Of a stretch of DNA of 64,000 nucleotides, positions 20,167 to 29,376 are shown piece after piece; within the stretch, counting starts at the first letter, position 1; the number at the start of each line of letters is the position of its first letter. The translations under genes were made by a program, and so were the position numbers. The notes beneath the pieces were generated by a model. The model was given only the letters and a program-made list of their open reading frames with translations. It did no database searches and was not told the DNA's origin. Source of the DNA: Thiolapillus brandeum (GTDB lineage: Bacteria; Pseudomonadota; Gammaproteobacteria; Chromatiales; Chromatiaceae); NCBI RefSeq assembly GCF_000828615.1, contig NZ_AP012273.1, positions 1,798,001 through 1,862,000 of the forward strand, read 5' to 3'.

Positions 20167-21009
20167 ATGAGTGAAGATAAGAACCGTTATGGTCAGACCA
20201 CCGGGCACGTCTGGGACGAAACCCTGGCGGAACTGACGAACCCACCTCCCAAGTGGTGGATGCTGGGCCTGCACGCCAGCTGGATCCTGGTGGTGCTGTA
20301 CACCCTCTACTATCCTTCCTGGCCCCTGGTCCACAGCCACTTCAAGGGCTTCGCCGGCTGGACCGCCATTGGTGAGTTCAAGAAGGACATGAAGGAAGTA
20401 CAGGACGTTCGTGCCAAATATGAAGACAAACTTCCCGGCATGAGCGCTGCGGCCATCCTGGCGGACAACGAGCTGAAGAACTATGTGGTTCGTTCCGCCA
20501 AAGTGCTGTTTGGCGACAACTGTGCAGCCTGCCACGGCAGTGGCGGCGCGGGCAACCCCGGCTTCCCTGCCCTGGTGGATGATGACTGGCTGTATGGCGG
20601 CACCATAGACAACATTCAGCAGACCATCACCAATGGCCGCAAGGGCATGATGCCCAAAATGGGTGGCAACCAGCTCACTGATGAGGAAATCGACAAGCTG
20701 GCCAATGCCATTGTCGGCGGCACCATCACCAAGGAGCCCCTGTTTGCGGCAAAGGGCTGCATCGGTTGCCACGGCCCCGACGGCAAAGGCATGGCGGCAT
20801 TGGGTTCCGCCAACCTGACTGACAAGATCTGGCGCTTCAAGGCCCAGGATCAGTTGGCCAGTGTCAAGACAACCATCAAGCATGGTGTCAACGATCCCAG
20901 TGACCCCAATACCCGCAAGGCTGAAATGCCCTCCTGGAAAGATCGCCTGACCGACACCCAGATCAAGAAGCTTGCCGTTTACGTGCATGAGTTTGGTGGT
21001 GGTAAGTAA
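20167..21009 (+). CDS. ccoP: cbb3-type cytochrome c oxidase subunit III (diheme)
   Basis: A 280-residue diheme cytochrome c. An N-terminal amphipathic segment with HVWDETLAELTNPPPKWW is the CcoP signature, followed by one transmembrane helix (about 35-58). Two CXXCH heme sites are seen, CAACHGSGGAGNPGFP and CIGCHGPDGKGM, each with a Met ligand downstream (GRKGMMPKMGG; RKAEMPSW). It accepts electrons from soluble cytochrome c or the bc1 complex. Starts 2 bp after ccoQ. Confidence 0.97.
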   Translation: MSEDKNRYGQTTGHVWDETLAELTNPPPKWWMLGLHASWILVVLYTLYYPSWPLVHSHFKGFAGWTAIGEFKKDMKEVQDVRAKYEDKLPGMSAAAILADNELKNYVVRSAKVLFGDNCAACHGSGGAGNPGFPALVDDDWLYGGTIDNIQQTITNGRKGMMPKMGGNQLTDEEIDKLANAIVGGTITKEPLFAAKGCIGCHGPDGKGMAALGSANLTDKIWRFKAQDQLASVKTTIKHGVNDPSDPNTRKAEMPSWKDRLTDTQIKKLAVYVHEFGGGK

Positions 21010-21022
21010 TCGTTAGTTAACA

Positions 21023-21046
21023 GGAAGCACCCGGTCGGGTGCTTCC
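21023..21046 (+). repeat. Hairpin between ccoP and the small membrane gene
   Basis: A perfect 11-bp stem GGAAGCACCCG / CGGGTGCTTCC with a 2-base centre. There is no T run, so it probably marks an mRNA processing or stability boundary after ccoP rather than full termination. Confidence 0.65.
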
Positions 21047-21074
21047 GTTACACATACCTAGGGAGACTTTAGTC

Positions 21075-21191
21075 ATGTCAGATTGGGTAGCAATAGCCTC
21101 TTACCTTTCTGTCGGAATCGCTGCAGTTATCGTTATACTCTTGATGATCAAAGCGAAAAAACTGATGGACAGTACACATTCAGAAGACTGA
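21075..21191 (+). CDS. 38-residue single-helix membrane protein next to ccoP
   Basis: This short ORF starts at ATG 21075, 9 bases after AGGGAG, and ends at TGA 21189-21191, directly before a terminator. The protein has a short polar start (MSDWVAIAS), one hydrophobic helix (YLSVGIAAVIVILLMIKAK) and a charged tail (KKLMDSTHSED). Position, ribosome site and terminator all indicate a translated gene at the end of ccoNOQP. A 37-residue extra subunit, CcoM, is known in Pseudomonas stutzeri cbb3; this could be a functional equivalent, but I see no sequence proof of homology. Confidence 0.7.
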   Translation: MSDWVAIASYLSVGIAAVIVILLMIKAKKLMDSTHSED

Positions 21192-21215
21192 TGCAGTCTT
21201 CATAAGACAGTCAAG

Positions 21216-21242
21216 AAAAGGGGGGCAGAAGCTCCCCTTTTT
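21216..21242 (+). terminator. Rho-independent terminator of the ccoNOQP unit
   Basis: AAAAGGGG (21216-21223) pairs with CCCCTTTT (21234-21241) and is followed by T-rich sequence. It separates the oxidase structural genes from ccoGHIS. Confidence 0.85.
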
Positions 21243-21401
21243 GTTTACTCTGTTGAAACCCCATCAACAGCAGTGTTTATTCATTGAAATATTGTGAATT
21301 ATCACTGACATAGTAGCCATTTATTGGCAAGATCGGCACTCTACATTTCAGCTACAATTCACCATTCCACGTTACAAGGTTGTCGTATCCAGGAGAGCAT
21401 A

Positions 21402-22826
21402 GTGAGCGAGCCCCAAACTTCTGAAGAAAAACACACACAATACGCCAATGACATCTATGAGGAAGCCGCCAACTGGCACGTCAACACGGGTGAAGAAAAA
21501 ATATATCCGAAAAAAGCCGTAGGGAAATGGCGCAGGCTGAAATGGATTACGCATAGTATCTGGCTGATCCTGTTCATTGGCCCATTCCTTCGCTGGCATG
21601 GCCACCAGGCGATTCTGTTCGACATTCCCAACCGTCAGTTCCATATTTTTGGCCTGACCATCCTGCCCCAGGATGTCTGGATGCTGTCCCTGGTGCTACT
21701 GTTCTTTGCCATGCTGCTTGCAGCAGTCACTTCCATCGCCGGCCGGGTCTACTGTGGTTTTTTCTGTTTTCAGACCGCCTGGACAGACCTGTTCATCTGG
21801 CTGGAAGACAAAATAGAAGGGGTGCCTGCAAAACGCCGCAAGCTGGATGCTGGTCCCTGGACGGGTGAAAAGGTTCGCAAGAAAGCCTTGAAGTACTTCG
21901 TTTGGACAGTGATTGCCGTGCTCACTGGCATCAGCTTTGTTTCCTGGTTTACGGATGCCCGGCAGTTATGGCATGACATCTTCACCGGACAGGCCAGCAG
22001 TACCGCCTATGGCGTTATTGCCCTTTTCACCGTAGGCACCCTGGTGCTGGCCGGAAAGTTACGGGAACAGGCCTGCTTCTGGCTGTGTCCTTATGCCCGG
22101 ATACAGGGCGTCATGTATGACAAGGAAACCATCCTGCCAACCTATGATTTTCATCGCGGCGAACCACGTGGCCGCCTGAAAAAAGGCAAACCTGCCGAGG
22201 GCAATGGTGATTGCATCGACTGCAAACAGTGCATAGCGGTATGTCCTACGGGGATCGATATCCGCATGGGACAGCAGGAAGGATGCATTACCTGCTCACT
22301 TTGCATCGACGCCTGTGATGCTGTCATGGAGAAAATTGGCCGACCCAAGGGCTTGATCCGTTACGCATCCATGGACGAGATGGAAGGCAAGACTCAACTG
22401 CCTCTGTTCAAACGTCCCCGGGTGCTGATTTACCTGACCATACTGATTCTGGCAATCAGCGGCATCATTTATGGCATTACCCACCTTGGCGCCATAGAAG
22501 TCAAGGTACTGCACGGCCGCTCCCCCCTGTTCGTACAACGCAGTGACGGCACCATACAGAACAAATACAATGTGAAGATTCTGAACAAAACCGCCAATGA
22601 TATTCCTGTAAAAATCACTGCCGAAGGCATCAAGGGTATGCTTGTCAAAGGTACTGAGACCAACGTTGAGGCCAAGAAAGGCAATACCGGATCTTATATC
22701 GTGTTCATCAATGTCCCTGCAGAGAATATCAAGGCTGAACGGACGCCAATCATCTTCAAAATCGTGAATCAGGATGATCCCACACAGACTTCATCCTATG
22801 AAAGCATGTTCTTTGCCCCCAAATAG
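21402..22826 (+). CDS. ccoG: CcoG: polyferredoxin-like cbb3 assembly protein (copper reduction)
   Basis: A 474-residue membrane protein read from GTG 21402 behind AGGAGAG; an in-frame ATG 78 bp upstream is less likely. Transmembrane helices occur near residues 50-70, 80-110, 165-185, 200-220 and 340-360. Cysteine motifs are GRVYCGFFCFQTAW, ACFWLCPYARIQG, CIDCKQCIAVCPTG and CITCSLCIDAC, the last two typical two-[4Fe-4S] ferredoxin sites. The C-terminal periplasmic Ig-like domain follows. CcoG reduces Cu(II) to Cu(I) for delivery to the CuB site. It heads ccoGHIS. Confidence 0.95.
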   Translation: MSEPQTSEEKHTQYANDIYEEAANWHVNTGEEKIYPKKAVGKWRRLKWITHSIWLILFIGPFLRWHGHQAILFDIPNRQFHIFGLTILPQDVWMLSLVLLFFAMLLAAVTSIAGRVYCGFFCFQTAWTDLFIWLEDKIEGVPAKRRKLDAGPWTGEKVRKKALKYFVWTVIAVLTGISFVSWFTDARQLWHDIFTGQASSTAYGVIALFTVGTLVLAGKLREQACFWLCPYARIQGVMYDKETILPTYDFHRGEPRGRLKKGKPAEGNGDCIDCKQCIAVCPTGIDIRMGQQEGCITCSLCIDACDAVMEKIGRPKGLIRYASMDEMEGKTQLPLFKRPRVLIYLTILILAISGIIYGITHLGAIEVKVLHGRSPLFVQRSDGTIQNKYNVKILNKTANDIPVKITAEGIKGMLVKGTETNVEAKKGNTGSYIVFINVPAENIKAERTPIIFKIVNQDDPTQTSSYESMFFAPK

Positions 22827-22837
22827 CAGATACAATC

Positions 22838-23383
22838 ATGGCCACAATGACTGAAAACAAGACACCAAGGTTCTCTCAGCACAACAAGCAGGCTTTTCGC
22901 AATCCCTGGGTGCTCGGCTGGATAGCCGGAATCCTGTTGGTACTGGCGGTGAATGTTGCCTTCATCGTCACCGCCGTGGTCACCAATCCCGGCCTTGTGG
23001 ACAAAAACTATTATGAAAAAGGCCGGGATCAGGAACAGCACTTCATCGAGCAACAGCTCACCCGGGATCGCCTGGGCTGGCAAATGAAACTGGAGGCCAT
23101 TGACACACCTGTAGCTGGACAGCCGGTTCGTTATACCTTCAATATCGTAGACACCAGCGGCGTGGCCATCGATGGTGACAAAGCCACATTGCACGCCTAC
23201 CGTCCCAGCGACATGACAGCGGATTTCGACCTGCCCATGCAGGAAATCGCTCCCGGGGTCTATAGTGCTGAGTTGACATTCCCTCTGAAAGGCATCTGGG
23301 ATCTCAGTGCTGTTCTGGTCAAGGGAGAAGACAGTCTTAAAGTCACCCGGCGTATTTCGGTAGAGGCCGCTGACCCCCGATGA
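22838..23383 (+). CDS. ccoH: CcoH/FixH cbb3 assembly protein
   Basis: A 181-residue protein with one transmembrane helix (about 25-48, VLGWIAGILLVLAVNVAFIV) and the FixH signature NPGLVDKNYYEKGRDQEQ just after it. The remainder is a periplasmic beta-rich domain ending in FPLKGIWDLSAVLVKGED. CcoH is needed for stable assembly of cbb3. Its stop overlaps the ccoI start by 4 bp. Confidence 0.93.
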   Translation: MATMTENKTPRFSQHNKQAFRNPWVLGWIAGILLVLAVNVAFIVTAVVTNPGLVDKNYYEKGRDQEQHFIEQQLTRDRLGWQMKLEAIDTPVAGQPVRYTFNIVDTSGVAIDGDKATLHAYRPSDMTADFDLPMQEIAPGVYSAELTFPLKGIWDLSAVLVKGEDSLKVTRRISVEAADPR

Positions 23384-25836
23384 CCCAGAGGCAGGACGCA
23401 GGCTGCTTTCATTGCGGCCTGCCGCTTCCTGAACAGGACTTCAGCACCGACATCGACGGACAACCCAGGCACTTCTGTTGCTTTGGTTGTCAGTCCGTAT
23501 GCGAGGCCATTTATGCCGCCGGCATGGAAGGGTTCTATCAACGCACTCCCGAAGGGCTGCTTCTGGAACCCCCGCCCCCTCCTCCCGATGACCTGGGTCT
23601 GTACGATCTTGAAGAGGTTCAAGCAGAGTTCGCGCAGGGCGATGGATCCAAACGTGAAATCCACCTCCTGGTGGAAGGCATCCATTGCGCCGCCTGTGTC
23701 TGGCTTATCGAACATACACTGAACCGGCTGCCAGGAGTGATTTCTGCCCAGGTCAACCTTTCTGCCAAACGATTGCTTTTGCGTTGGGACAATGAACGCA
23801 TCAAGCTCTCAGAGATCATTGCTGCGTTGTCCCGGGTCGGCTACAGTGCCACTCCTTTCGATCCCGAAGCCGCCGAAGGCATACTGAAGAAACAGACCCG
23901 CGACCTGTTATTCCGCATTACCTTCGCCGGGTTCACCATGATGAACCTGCTATGGGTGTCCATCGCCCTGTATTCAGGCGCCGACGAGGGAGAATATCGC
24001 AGCCTGTTCCACTGGGTAGGTTTTGCCCTGGCCACTCCCACCCTGTTCTATTCCGGCTGGCCCTTTCTCAAGGGTGCCTGGACCAGCCTGCGCACGGGCC
24101 ACCTGGGAATGGATCTGCCCATTGCCCTGGGCGCTACTGTCACCTGGGCCTATTCAAGCTGGGTGACATTCCTGGATCTGCCCGGGCATCAGGTGTACTT
24201 CGACACCGTGGTGAACTTCATCTTCGTCATCCTGATCGGACGGCATCTCGAAGGAGTATCCAAACGCCACGCCGTTGCTGCCACCCAACGCCTGCTGGAT
24301 CTTCAACCCCGCGTTGCGCTGGTCATACAGGACGGAGAGGAGAAGACAGTACCCATCCGGCGTGTACAACCCGGGGACAGGGTAATGGTCAAACCCGGCG
24401 CCAAGATCCCCGTGGATGGCATCATTCTGCAAGGCAGCAGCCAGGTTGACGAGGCCATGCTCAGCGGCGAATCCACACCGGTTTCCAAGCACCCGGGGGA
24501 CAAGGTTTCTGCCGGCACTGTCAACAGCGAGGGCACCCTCACCATCGAAGTAACGGGAACCCTTGCCAATACGGCACTGGGGCGGATCATTCAACTGGTG
24601 GAAGAAGCCCAGGCTTCCAAGGCGCCGATACAGTGTACGGCAGACCGGATTGTACCCTGGTTCGTACTCGCCACCCTGAGCCTGGCTACCCTGACTTTCT
24701 TCATCTGGGTGCGGCAGGATTTTGAACTGGCGCTCATGGCCGCTACTTCGGTACTCATCATCACCTGCCCCTGCGCCTTTGGCCTGGCCACGCCCATGGC
24801 CATTGCCGTGGCCTCCGGCCAGGGTGCCCGGCATGGAATTCTGGTCAAGAACGGCTCAGTGCTGGAAACCATGTCGAAAGTCAATCATTTCGTGTTCGAC
24901 AAGACCGGCACCCTCACCCAAGGCAAGATGCAGGTTACCCGGGTCATCAGCCCTGTCCTCCCCGAAGACAAACTGTTGGTTCTGGCCGCTGCAGCAGAAC
25001 GCCTGTCTGAACACAGTCTCGGCCAGGCCATCGTCGAACGGGCCCGGCAGAACAACCTGGACTACCGGAACCGGACGATCCGGGACTTCTTTAGCCAGTC
25101 TGGCCAGGGCATACGCGCCCTGGTGGATGACCATGAAGTCGTCATCGGCAATACAGGCTGGTTGTCCCACAATGGCATCCAGGAAGACCCCGCATTGACC
25201 CTGCAGGCCCAGGACATCGAGACACAGGCAGTGTCAGCCATTCATGTTGCGGTTGATGGCCAGCATGCGGGACTCATCGGCATCGCAGATACCCTGCGTC
25301 CGGACGCTCCCGCCCTGATCCACGCCCTGCGTGACCAGGGTATTGCCCTGACCCTGCTTTCCGGTGACCGTCAGCAGGTTGCTGAAGCCGTAGCCCGGCA
25401 GTTGGGCGGAATGGATGTCATTGCTGAAGTATTGCCCGAGGACAAGGACAAGATCATTGCCAGGCTGCAGAAGCAGGGTAAAACCGTGGCCATGGTGGGT
25501 GATGGCGTCAACGATGCCCCGGCCCTGATTCGGGCGGACGTGGGCATTGCCATTGGCTCGGGCACCGATGTTTCCGTGGAGAGCGCAGATATCGTCCTGA
25601 TGAGCGATGAACTGAACAAGATTCATCTGGCGGTCGCTCTGTCCCGCCGCACTTTGCGTACGATCCGGCAAAATATCCTGATCTCCTTCGCCTACAATAT
25701 CATTATGGTACCCTTGGCCATGGCGGCCATGATCACACCCCTGATTGCTGCCATTTCCATGCCCATCAGCTCTTTGCTGGTCATTGGCAATGCGGCACGT
25801 ATCCGCACCCTGTTCAAATCTGAGAAAATACAATAA
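23380..25836 (+). CDS. ccoI: CcoI: copper-exporting P1B-type ATPase for cbb3 maturation
   Basis: An 818-residue heavy-metal P-type ATPase. An N-terminal zinc-ribbon-like segment (CFHCGLPLP, CCFGCQSVCEAIY) is followed by a heavy-metal-associated domain with GIHCAACVWLIEH. Then come the transmembrane region, the actuator motif SGES, the intramembrane metal site TCPCAFGLATP, the phosphorylation motif DKTGTLTQG and the hinge GDGVNDAPAL. This FixI/CcoI class moves Cu(I) to the periplasm for insertion into CcoN rather than for detoxification. It overlaps ccoH by 4 bp and ccoS by 1 bp. Confidence 0.96.
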   Translation: MTQRQDAGCFHCGLPLPEQDFSTDIDGQPRHFCCFGCQSVCEAIYAAGMEGFYQRTPEGLLLEPPPPPPDDLGLYDLEEVQAEFAQGDGSKREIHLLVEGIHCAACVWLIEHTLNRLPGVISAQVNLSAKRLLLRWDNERIKLSEIIAALSRVGYSATPFDPEAAEGILKKQTRDLLFRITFAGFTMMNLLWVSIALYSGADEGEYRSLFHWVGFALATPTLFYSGWPFLKGAWTSLRTGHLGMDLPIALGATVTWAYSSWVTFLDLPGHQVYFDTVVNFIFVILIGRHLEGVSKRHAVAATQRLLDLQPRVALVIQDGEEKTVPIRRVQPGDRVMVKPGAKIPVDGIILQGSSQVDEAMLSGESTPVSKHPGDKVSAGTVNSEGTLTIEVTGTLANTALGRIIQLVEEAQASKAPIQCTADRIVPWFVLATLSLATLTFFIWVRQDFELALMAATSVLIITCPCAFGLATPMAIAVASGQGARHGILVKNGSVLETMSKVNHFVFDKTGTLTQGKMQVTRVISPVLPEDKLLVLAAAAERLSEHSLGQAIVERARQNNLDYRNRTIRDFFSQSGQGIRALVDDHEVVIGNTGWLSHNGIQEDPALTLQAQDIETQAVSAIHVAVDGQHAGLIGIADTLRPDAPALIHALRDQGIALTLLSGDRQQVAEAVARQLGGMDVIAEVLPEDKDKIIARLQKQGKTVAMVGDGVNDAPALIRADVGIAIGSGTDVSVESADIVLMSDELNKIHLAVALSRRTLRTIRQNILISFAYNIIMVPLAMAAMITPLIAAISMPISSLLVIGNAARIRTLFKSEKIQ

Positions 25837-26048
25837 TGGATGTCATCTACAGTCTGATTCCCGGCATGATCTTTTTTGGACTGGTGTTCGTGGGCGTGCT
25901 CATCTGGGCCATCAAGCGCGGCCAGTACGAAGACCTGGAAGGTGACGGCAATCGTATTCTCATGGATGAGGACGGGGATCAGGACAAGCCCCTGGAACCG
26001 GGGGAACGCAGGAAACGAGTGGGTCTCAACTTTCCAGACGACGATTGA
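25836..26048 (+). CDS. ccoS: CcoS cbb3 maturation protein
   Basis: A 70-residue protein with one N-terminal transmembrane helix ([30 protein letters not shown]). The W-A-x-K-x-G-Q-Y/F-D/E-D-L-E-G motif is the CcoS/FixS signature. It is required for heme and copper insertion in CcoN. Its 3' end overlaps the convergent recQ end by 23 bp. Confidence 0.93.
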   Translation: MDVIYSLIPGMIFFGLVFVGVLIWAIKRGQYEDLEGDGNRILMDEDGDQDKPLEPGERRKRVGLNFPDDD

Positions 26049-28152
26049 GATCCGCACGTATGCAGGCCAGCACCCCGTAATCCAACGCTCCTCCCAGGGC
26101 TTCATGCACGGGGCCCAGGCGAATCTCCTCTCCTTGTTCCAGCATCAGTTCCCGGGCGCTGGCCAGCAGCTCTTCTTCCAGGGTGATGACCTCTGCCAGT
26201 TCCACCAGCCCCTGTTCTATACCTTTCGCCAAGTGCCCCAGTATCGTGGAAACCTTCAGTCCCCGGCGTCTGGCAATATTTTCCGCATCCATTCCCAGAC
26301 GAAACAGATCCAGGCTTTCACTCACGGTATCCGTAACCAGAGTGGCCTCCGCATCGAAGTCCGCCAGCAGATCCAGGAAAGCCTGACCATAGGCTTCCAG
26401 CTTGCGTTCCCCCACGCCTGAAATCCGGCTCATCTGCTCCAGGGTTTGGGGCTGGTACTCCATCATGGCCATGAGGGTAGCATCATGGAAGATTACGTAT
26501 GGCGGTACGCCCTGTTCCTGGGCCAGTTCCAATCGCTTCTGACGCAGAGCCTCCCACAGCGCTCCCTGTACCCCCTGATAGGCGGTTCTTTGCTTGCGAA
26601 GCTTGCCGCTTTTCTCCTTTTGCAGCCGGCGCAATTGCAGGCGCACTTCACCCCGAAGCAAAGGACGACAGGATTCTGACAGCCTCAGGCCTCCATGGCC
26701 TTCCTGATCCACCGCCAGGTAACCCTGGGCAATCAACTGGCGGAACAAACTGCGCCATTGTTTTTGATCCAGCTCAGTACCAATCCCGAAGGTACTGACC
26801 CGATCATGGCCAAAGCGCTGAATGCGTTCATTGTTCTTTCCCAGCAATACATCGATAAGATAGTTCACACCAAAGCGCTGGCCGGTGTGATGCACACAGG
26901 ACAGCGCCTTTTGCGCGGCCACGGTGCCGTCCCAGGTTTCAGGGGGATTCAGGCAGGTATCGCAGTTGCCACAGGCTTCCTTCTGCACATCCCCAAAATA
27001 GGCCAACAACGCCTGCCGACGGCAACTGGTAAGTTCACAGTAACCCAGCATCCGTTCCAGCTTTTGGGTTTCGATGCGTTTGTGCAACTCATCGGCATCC
27101 GACTGTTCCACGAACTGGCGCAAGGTGATGACATCCTGGAGATTGTAGAAAAGCAGGGCCTCTGCCGGCTCACCATCCCGCCCTGCCCGGCCGGTTTCCT
27201 GGTAGTAGGCTTCAAGGCTCTTGGGCAGATTCATGTGAACGACGAAGCGCACATCCGGCTTGTCGATACCCATGCCAAAAGCAATGGTGGCCACCATGAC
27301 CACGCCATCTTCGCGCAGAAACCGGTCCTGATGGTTGGCCCTGTCCTGCTGGCTCATGCCCGCATGGTAGGGCAAGGCCTGGATCCCCTGTTTTTGCAGC
27401 CAGATGGCGGTATCCTCCACCTTGCGGCGGGACAGACAATATACGATGCCCGCTTGCTGTGCATAGTTCAACTGTATGAAACGCAGCAGTTGCTGCCGGG
27501 CATTGCTGCTGTCATCACTGACCCGGTAGCGGATATTGGGGCGGTCGAAGCCACTGATGAAATGCCGGGCACGCTCCAGTTTCAGACGCTGGATGATTTC
27601 CCGTCGTGTCAGTTCATCCGCCGTAGCCGTGAGGGCCACTCTGGGCACTCCGGGAAAGTTTTCGTGCAGGGCGGACAACTGGATATATTCCGGGCGGAAA
27701 TCATGGCCCCACTGGGACACGCAATGGGCTTCATCGATGGCAAACAAGGCAATATCGATCTGCTGCAACAAAGACTGGAAACCTGACGTCATGAGGCGCT
27801 CCGGCGCCACATACAGGAGTTGCAGTTCTCCGTTCCGCAGTAGAGTACGCATGCGCGCATCTTCTTCCGCAGAGAGAGCGGAATTCAACGCGCCTGCCGC
27901 CACACCGGCCTGGCGCAGCGCGGCAACCTGATCCTGCATCAGGGCGATCAGTGGGGATATCACGATACCCACGCCAGAACGCAACAGCGCGGGAATCTGG
28001 TAGCAAAGGGATTTACCACCGCCGGTAGGCATCAACACCAGAGCATCTTCGCCCCGGACCAGAGTATCGATGATCTGCTGCTGTGGCTGACGATAGCTGG
28101 AATAGCCAAAAACCTGCTGCAGGATCTGCAACGACGTATCGCGGGTATTCAT
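26026..28152 (-). CDS. recQ: ATP-dependent DNA helicase RecQ
   Basis: A 708-residue superfamily 2 helicase. Motifs: [13 protein letters not shown] (Walker A), [20 protein letters not shown] (DEAH plus aromatic loop), [11 protein letters not shown] (motif VI). The zinc-binding [11 protein letters not shown]...ACGNCDTC and winged-helix region follow, then an HRDC domain ([24 protein letters not shown]) and a further helical tail, so it is somewhat longer than E. coli RecQ. I chose ATG 28150-28152; upstream in-frame sequence is the tail of the previous gene. Unusually, it is the last gene of a tight unit with an SQR-like flavoprotein. Confidence 0.96.
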   Translation of the reverse strand: MNTRDTSLQILQQVFGYSSYRQPQQQIIDTLVRGEDALVLMPTGGGKSLCYQIPALLRSGVGIVISPLIALMQDQVAALRQAGVAAGALNSALSAEEDARMRTLLRNGELQLLYVAPERLMTSGFQSLLQQIDIALFAIDEAHCVSQWGHDFRPEYIQLSALHENFPGVPRVALTATADELTRREIIQRLKLERARHFISGFDRPNIRYRVSDDSSNARQQLLRFIQLNYAQQAGIVYCLSRRKVEDTAIWLQKQGIQALPYHAGMSQQDRANHQDRFLREDGVVMVATIAFGMGIDKPDVRFVVHMNLPKSLEAYYQETGRAGRDGEPAEALLFYNLQDVITLRQFVEQSDADELHKRIETQKLERMLGYCELTSCRRQALLAYFGDVQKEACGNCDTCLNPPETWDGTVAAQKALSCVHHTGQRFGVNYLIDVLLGKNNERIQRFGHDRVSTFGIGTELDQKQWRSLFRQLIAQGYLAVDQEGHGGLRLSESCRPLLRGEVRLQLRRLQKEKSGKLRKQRTAYQGVQGALWEALRQKRLELAQEQGVPPYVIFHDATLMAMMEYQPQTLEQMSRISGVGERKLEAYGQAFLDLLADFDAEATLVTDTVSESLDLFRLGMDAENIARRRGLKVSTILGHLAKGIEQGLVELAEVITLEEELLASARELMLEQGEEIRLGPVHEALGGALDYGVLACIRADLNRRLES

Positions 28153-28168
28153 GGGTTGGGCAAATAAA

Positions 28169-28867
28169 TCATCCTTGATCAGAAGTCTTACCATGCTCTG
28201 GAGAGGCATGTTCCAACAGGGGCCGGCGAAGCTGCTCAAAATCGCGTGGCGCGACATACTGCAGCACTTCTTTCGCATTCTTGTCCATCACCACATCCAG
28301 GCCTTTGTCCGGATAGAGCCAATGTTCTTTCTGTCCTCCAGCCTCGGCGATCTTTTCGGCGGGCTGACCGAAACGCTTGATGACAACGCTCTCTTGAAGA
28401 TTGACCCGCGGCAGATAGGTCAAGGCAACCACAGGCGTCATCCGGGTCAACTGCATGTCCTGGCCGGAAAGGCTGATCTTGCGTTTACCCTGGGCGAGCG
28501 TGGAGATTCGTTCTCCCCGGTCAAACATGGCCTGCAGCTGAGCATCGCTGAATCCCAGGGTGGCCACGATCTTGGATTTGAGACCACTCAGAGTGACACT
28601 GTTGAAAAAAGCCTCCACGACGCGTTCGCCGTCGTCCGTGGCAAACATGCTTACCTCGGAAGGTTCCTGAAACTGTTGCTCCACCTGATCCAGGGTGCTG
28701 GCACCCAGGTGAACGCCAAACACCCGGCTGCTGCCATCATCCATCACTTCGATCTGCCAGGGCAGATTCCGGTATTCTTCGGGGGGTTGCCCGGCAGGAA
28801 TCAACAGGGCTGCCACGATCAGCAACAGGGTCACCCCCAGCACCTTCAGAAATATATGATCACCCAT
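28169..28867 (-). CDS. Uncharacterised membrane-anchored protein
   Basis: A 232-residue protein with an N-terminal hydrophobic helix (about residues 7-25, [20 protein letters not shown]), lacking a lipobox, then a soluble domain probably on the periplasmic side. Features include [18 protein letters not shown], a helical [15 protein letters not shown], and [21 protein letters not shown]. No catalytic motif is recognised. It overlaps the membrane-protein gene upstream by 8 bp and lies 16 bp before recQ, so all are cotranscribed. Conserved partner of the SQR-like gene is the most that can be said. Confidence 0.7.
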   Translation of the reverse strand: MGDHIFLKVLGVTLLLIVAALLIPAGQPPEEYRNLPWQIEVMDDGSSRVFGVHLGASTLDQVEQQFQEPSEVSMFATDDGERVVEAFFNSVTLSGLKSKIVATLGFSDAQLQAMFDRGERISTLAQGKRKISLSGQDMQLTRMTPVVALTYLPRVNLQESVVIKRFGQPAEKIAEAGGQKEHWLYPDKGLDVVMDKNAKEVLQYVAPRDFEQLRRPLLEHASPEHGKTSDQG

Positions 28868-29375
28868 TGGTGGACAGCGCTTCGGGCGGTGGAAACTTCT
28901 TCACCATCCAGTCCGGCACATCTCCGATGTTGGCCTTGTGTACGGCATCGGACTCCATGATGATGAGCACCAGTACGGTAAACAAGGTGGGTAGCATGAC
29001 CATGCCGCCAATGGCATAGTGGCCGGGCCGGAGATCCGCAACATTGCCACCCACGGAAGTCAGGATAGCGGCAATCCCCAGACCCATGAGAGCGATCATG
29101 CCAATAAAAAACCGGCTGCGCCGGGCGCAGAGCTGCCAATGGCAAAACACGAACCAGGGATCCCGTTTGCGGGACAGGGCTGCCCGCCACACCAGGTAGG
29201 TCAGAATGACGATGGAAACCACTGGCACGATAAGCAGCGCCCAGGGTTCCTGCTTGGCCATGCCCAGCAAACCGACGAACACCAGAATATGATTGGTAAT
29301 CAGGTTGATGAGAAAAAACTCGTGGGGATGACGCGCCTTCTTGTGTTGCTCGCCAGGTATGCCGTTGAAGATCAT
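28860..29375 (-). CDS. Uncharacterised polytopic membrane protein downstream of the SQR-like gene
   Basis: A 171-residue protein, starting at ATG 29373-29375 one base after the previous stop. It has four likely transmembrane helices: about 25-40 (ITNHILVFVGLLGMA), 45-65 (LLIVPVVSIVILTYLVW), 85-108 (FFIGMIALMGLGIAAIL) and 122-140 (MLPTLFTVLVLIIM). A WFVFCHWQLCARR loop carries two cysteines and a histidine. The topology would suit a quinone- or flavoprotein-interacting anchor, but no known family is recognised. Confidence 0.7.
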   Translation of the reverse strand: MIFNGIPGEQHKKARHPHEFFLINLITNHILVFVGLLGMAKQEPWALLIVPVVSIVILTYLVWRAALSRKRDPWFVFCHWQLCARRSRFFIGMIALMGLGIAAILTSVGGNVADLRPGHYAIGGMVMLPTLFTVLVLIIMESDAVHKANIGDVPDWMVKKFPPPEALSTNG

Positions 29376-29376
29376 A

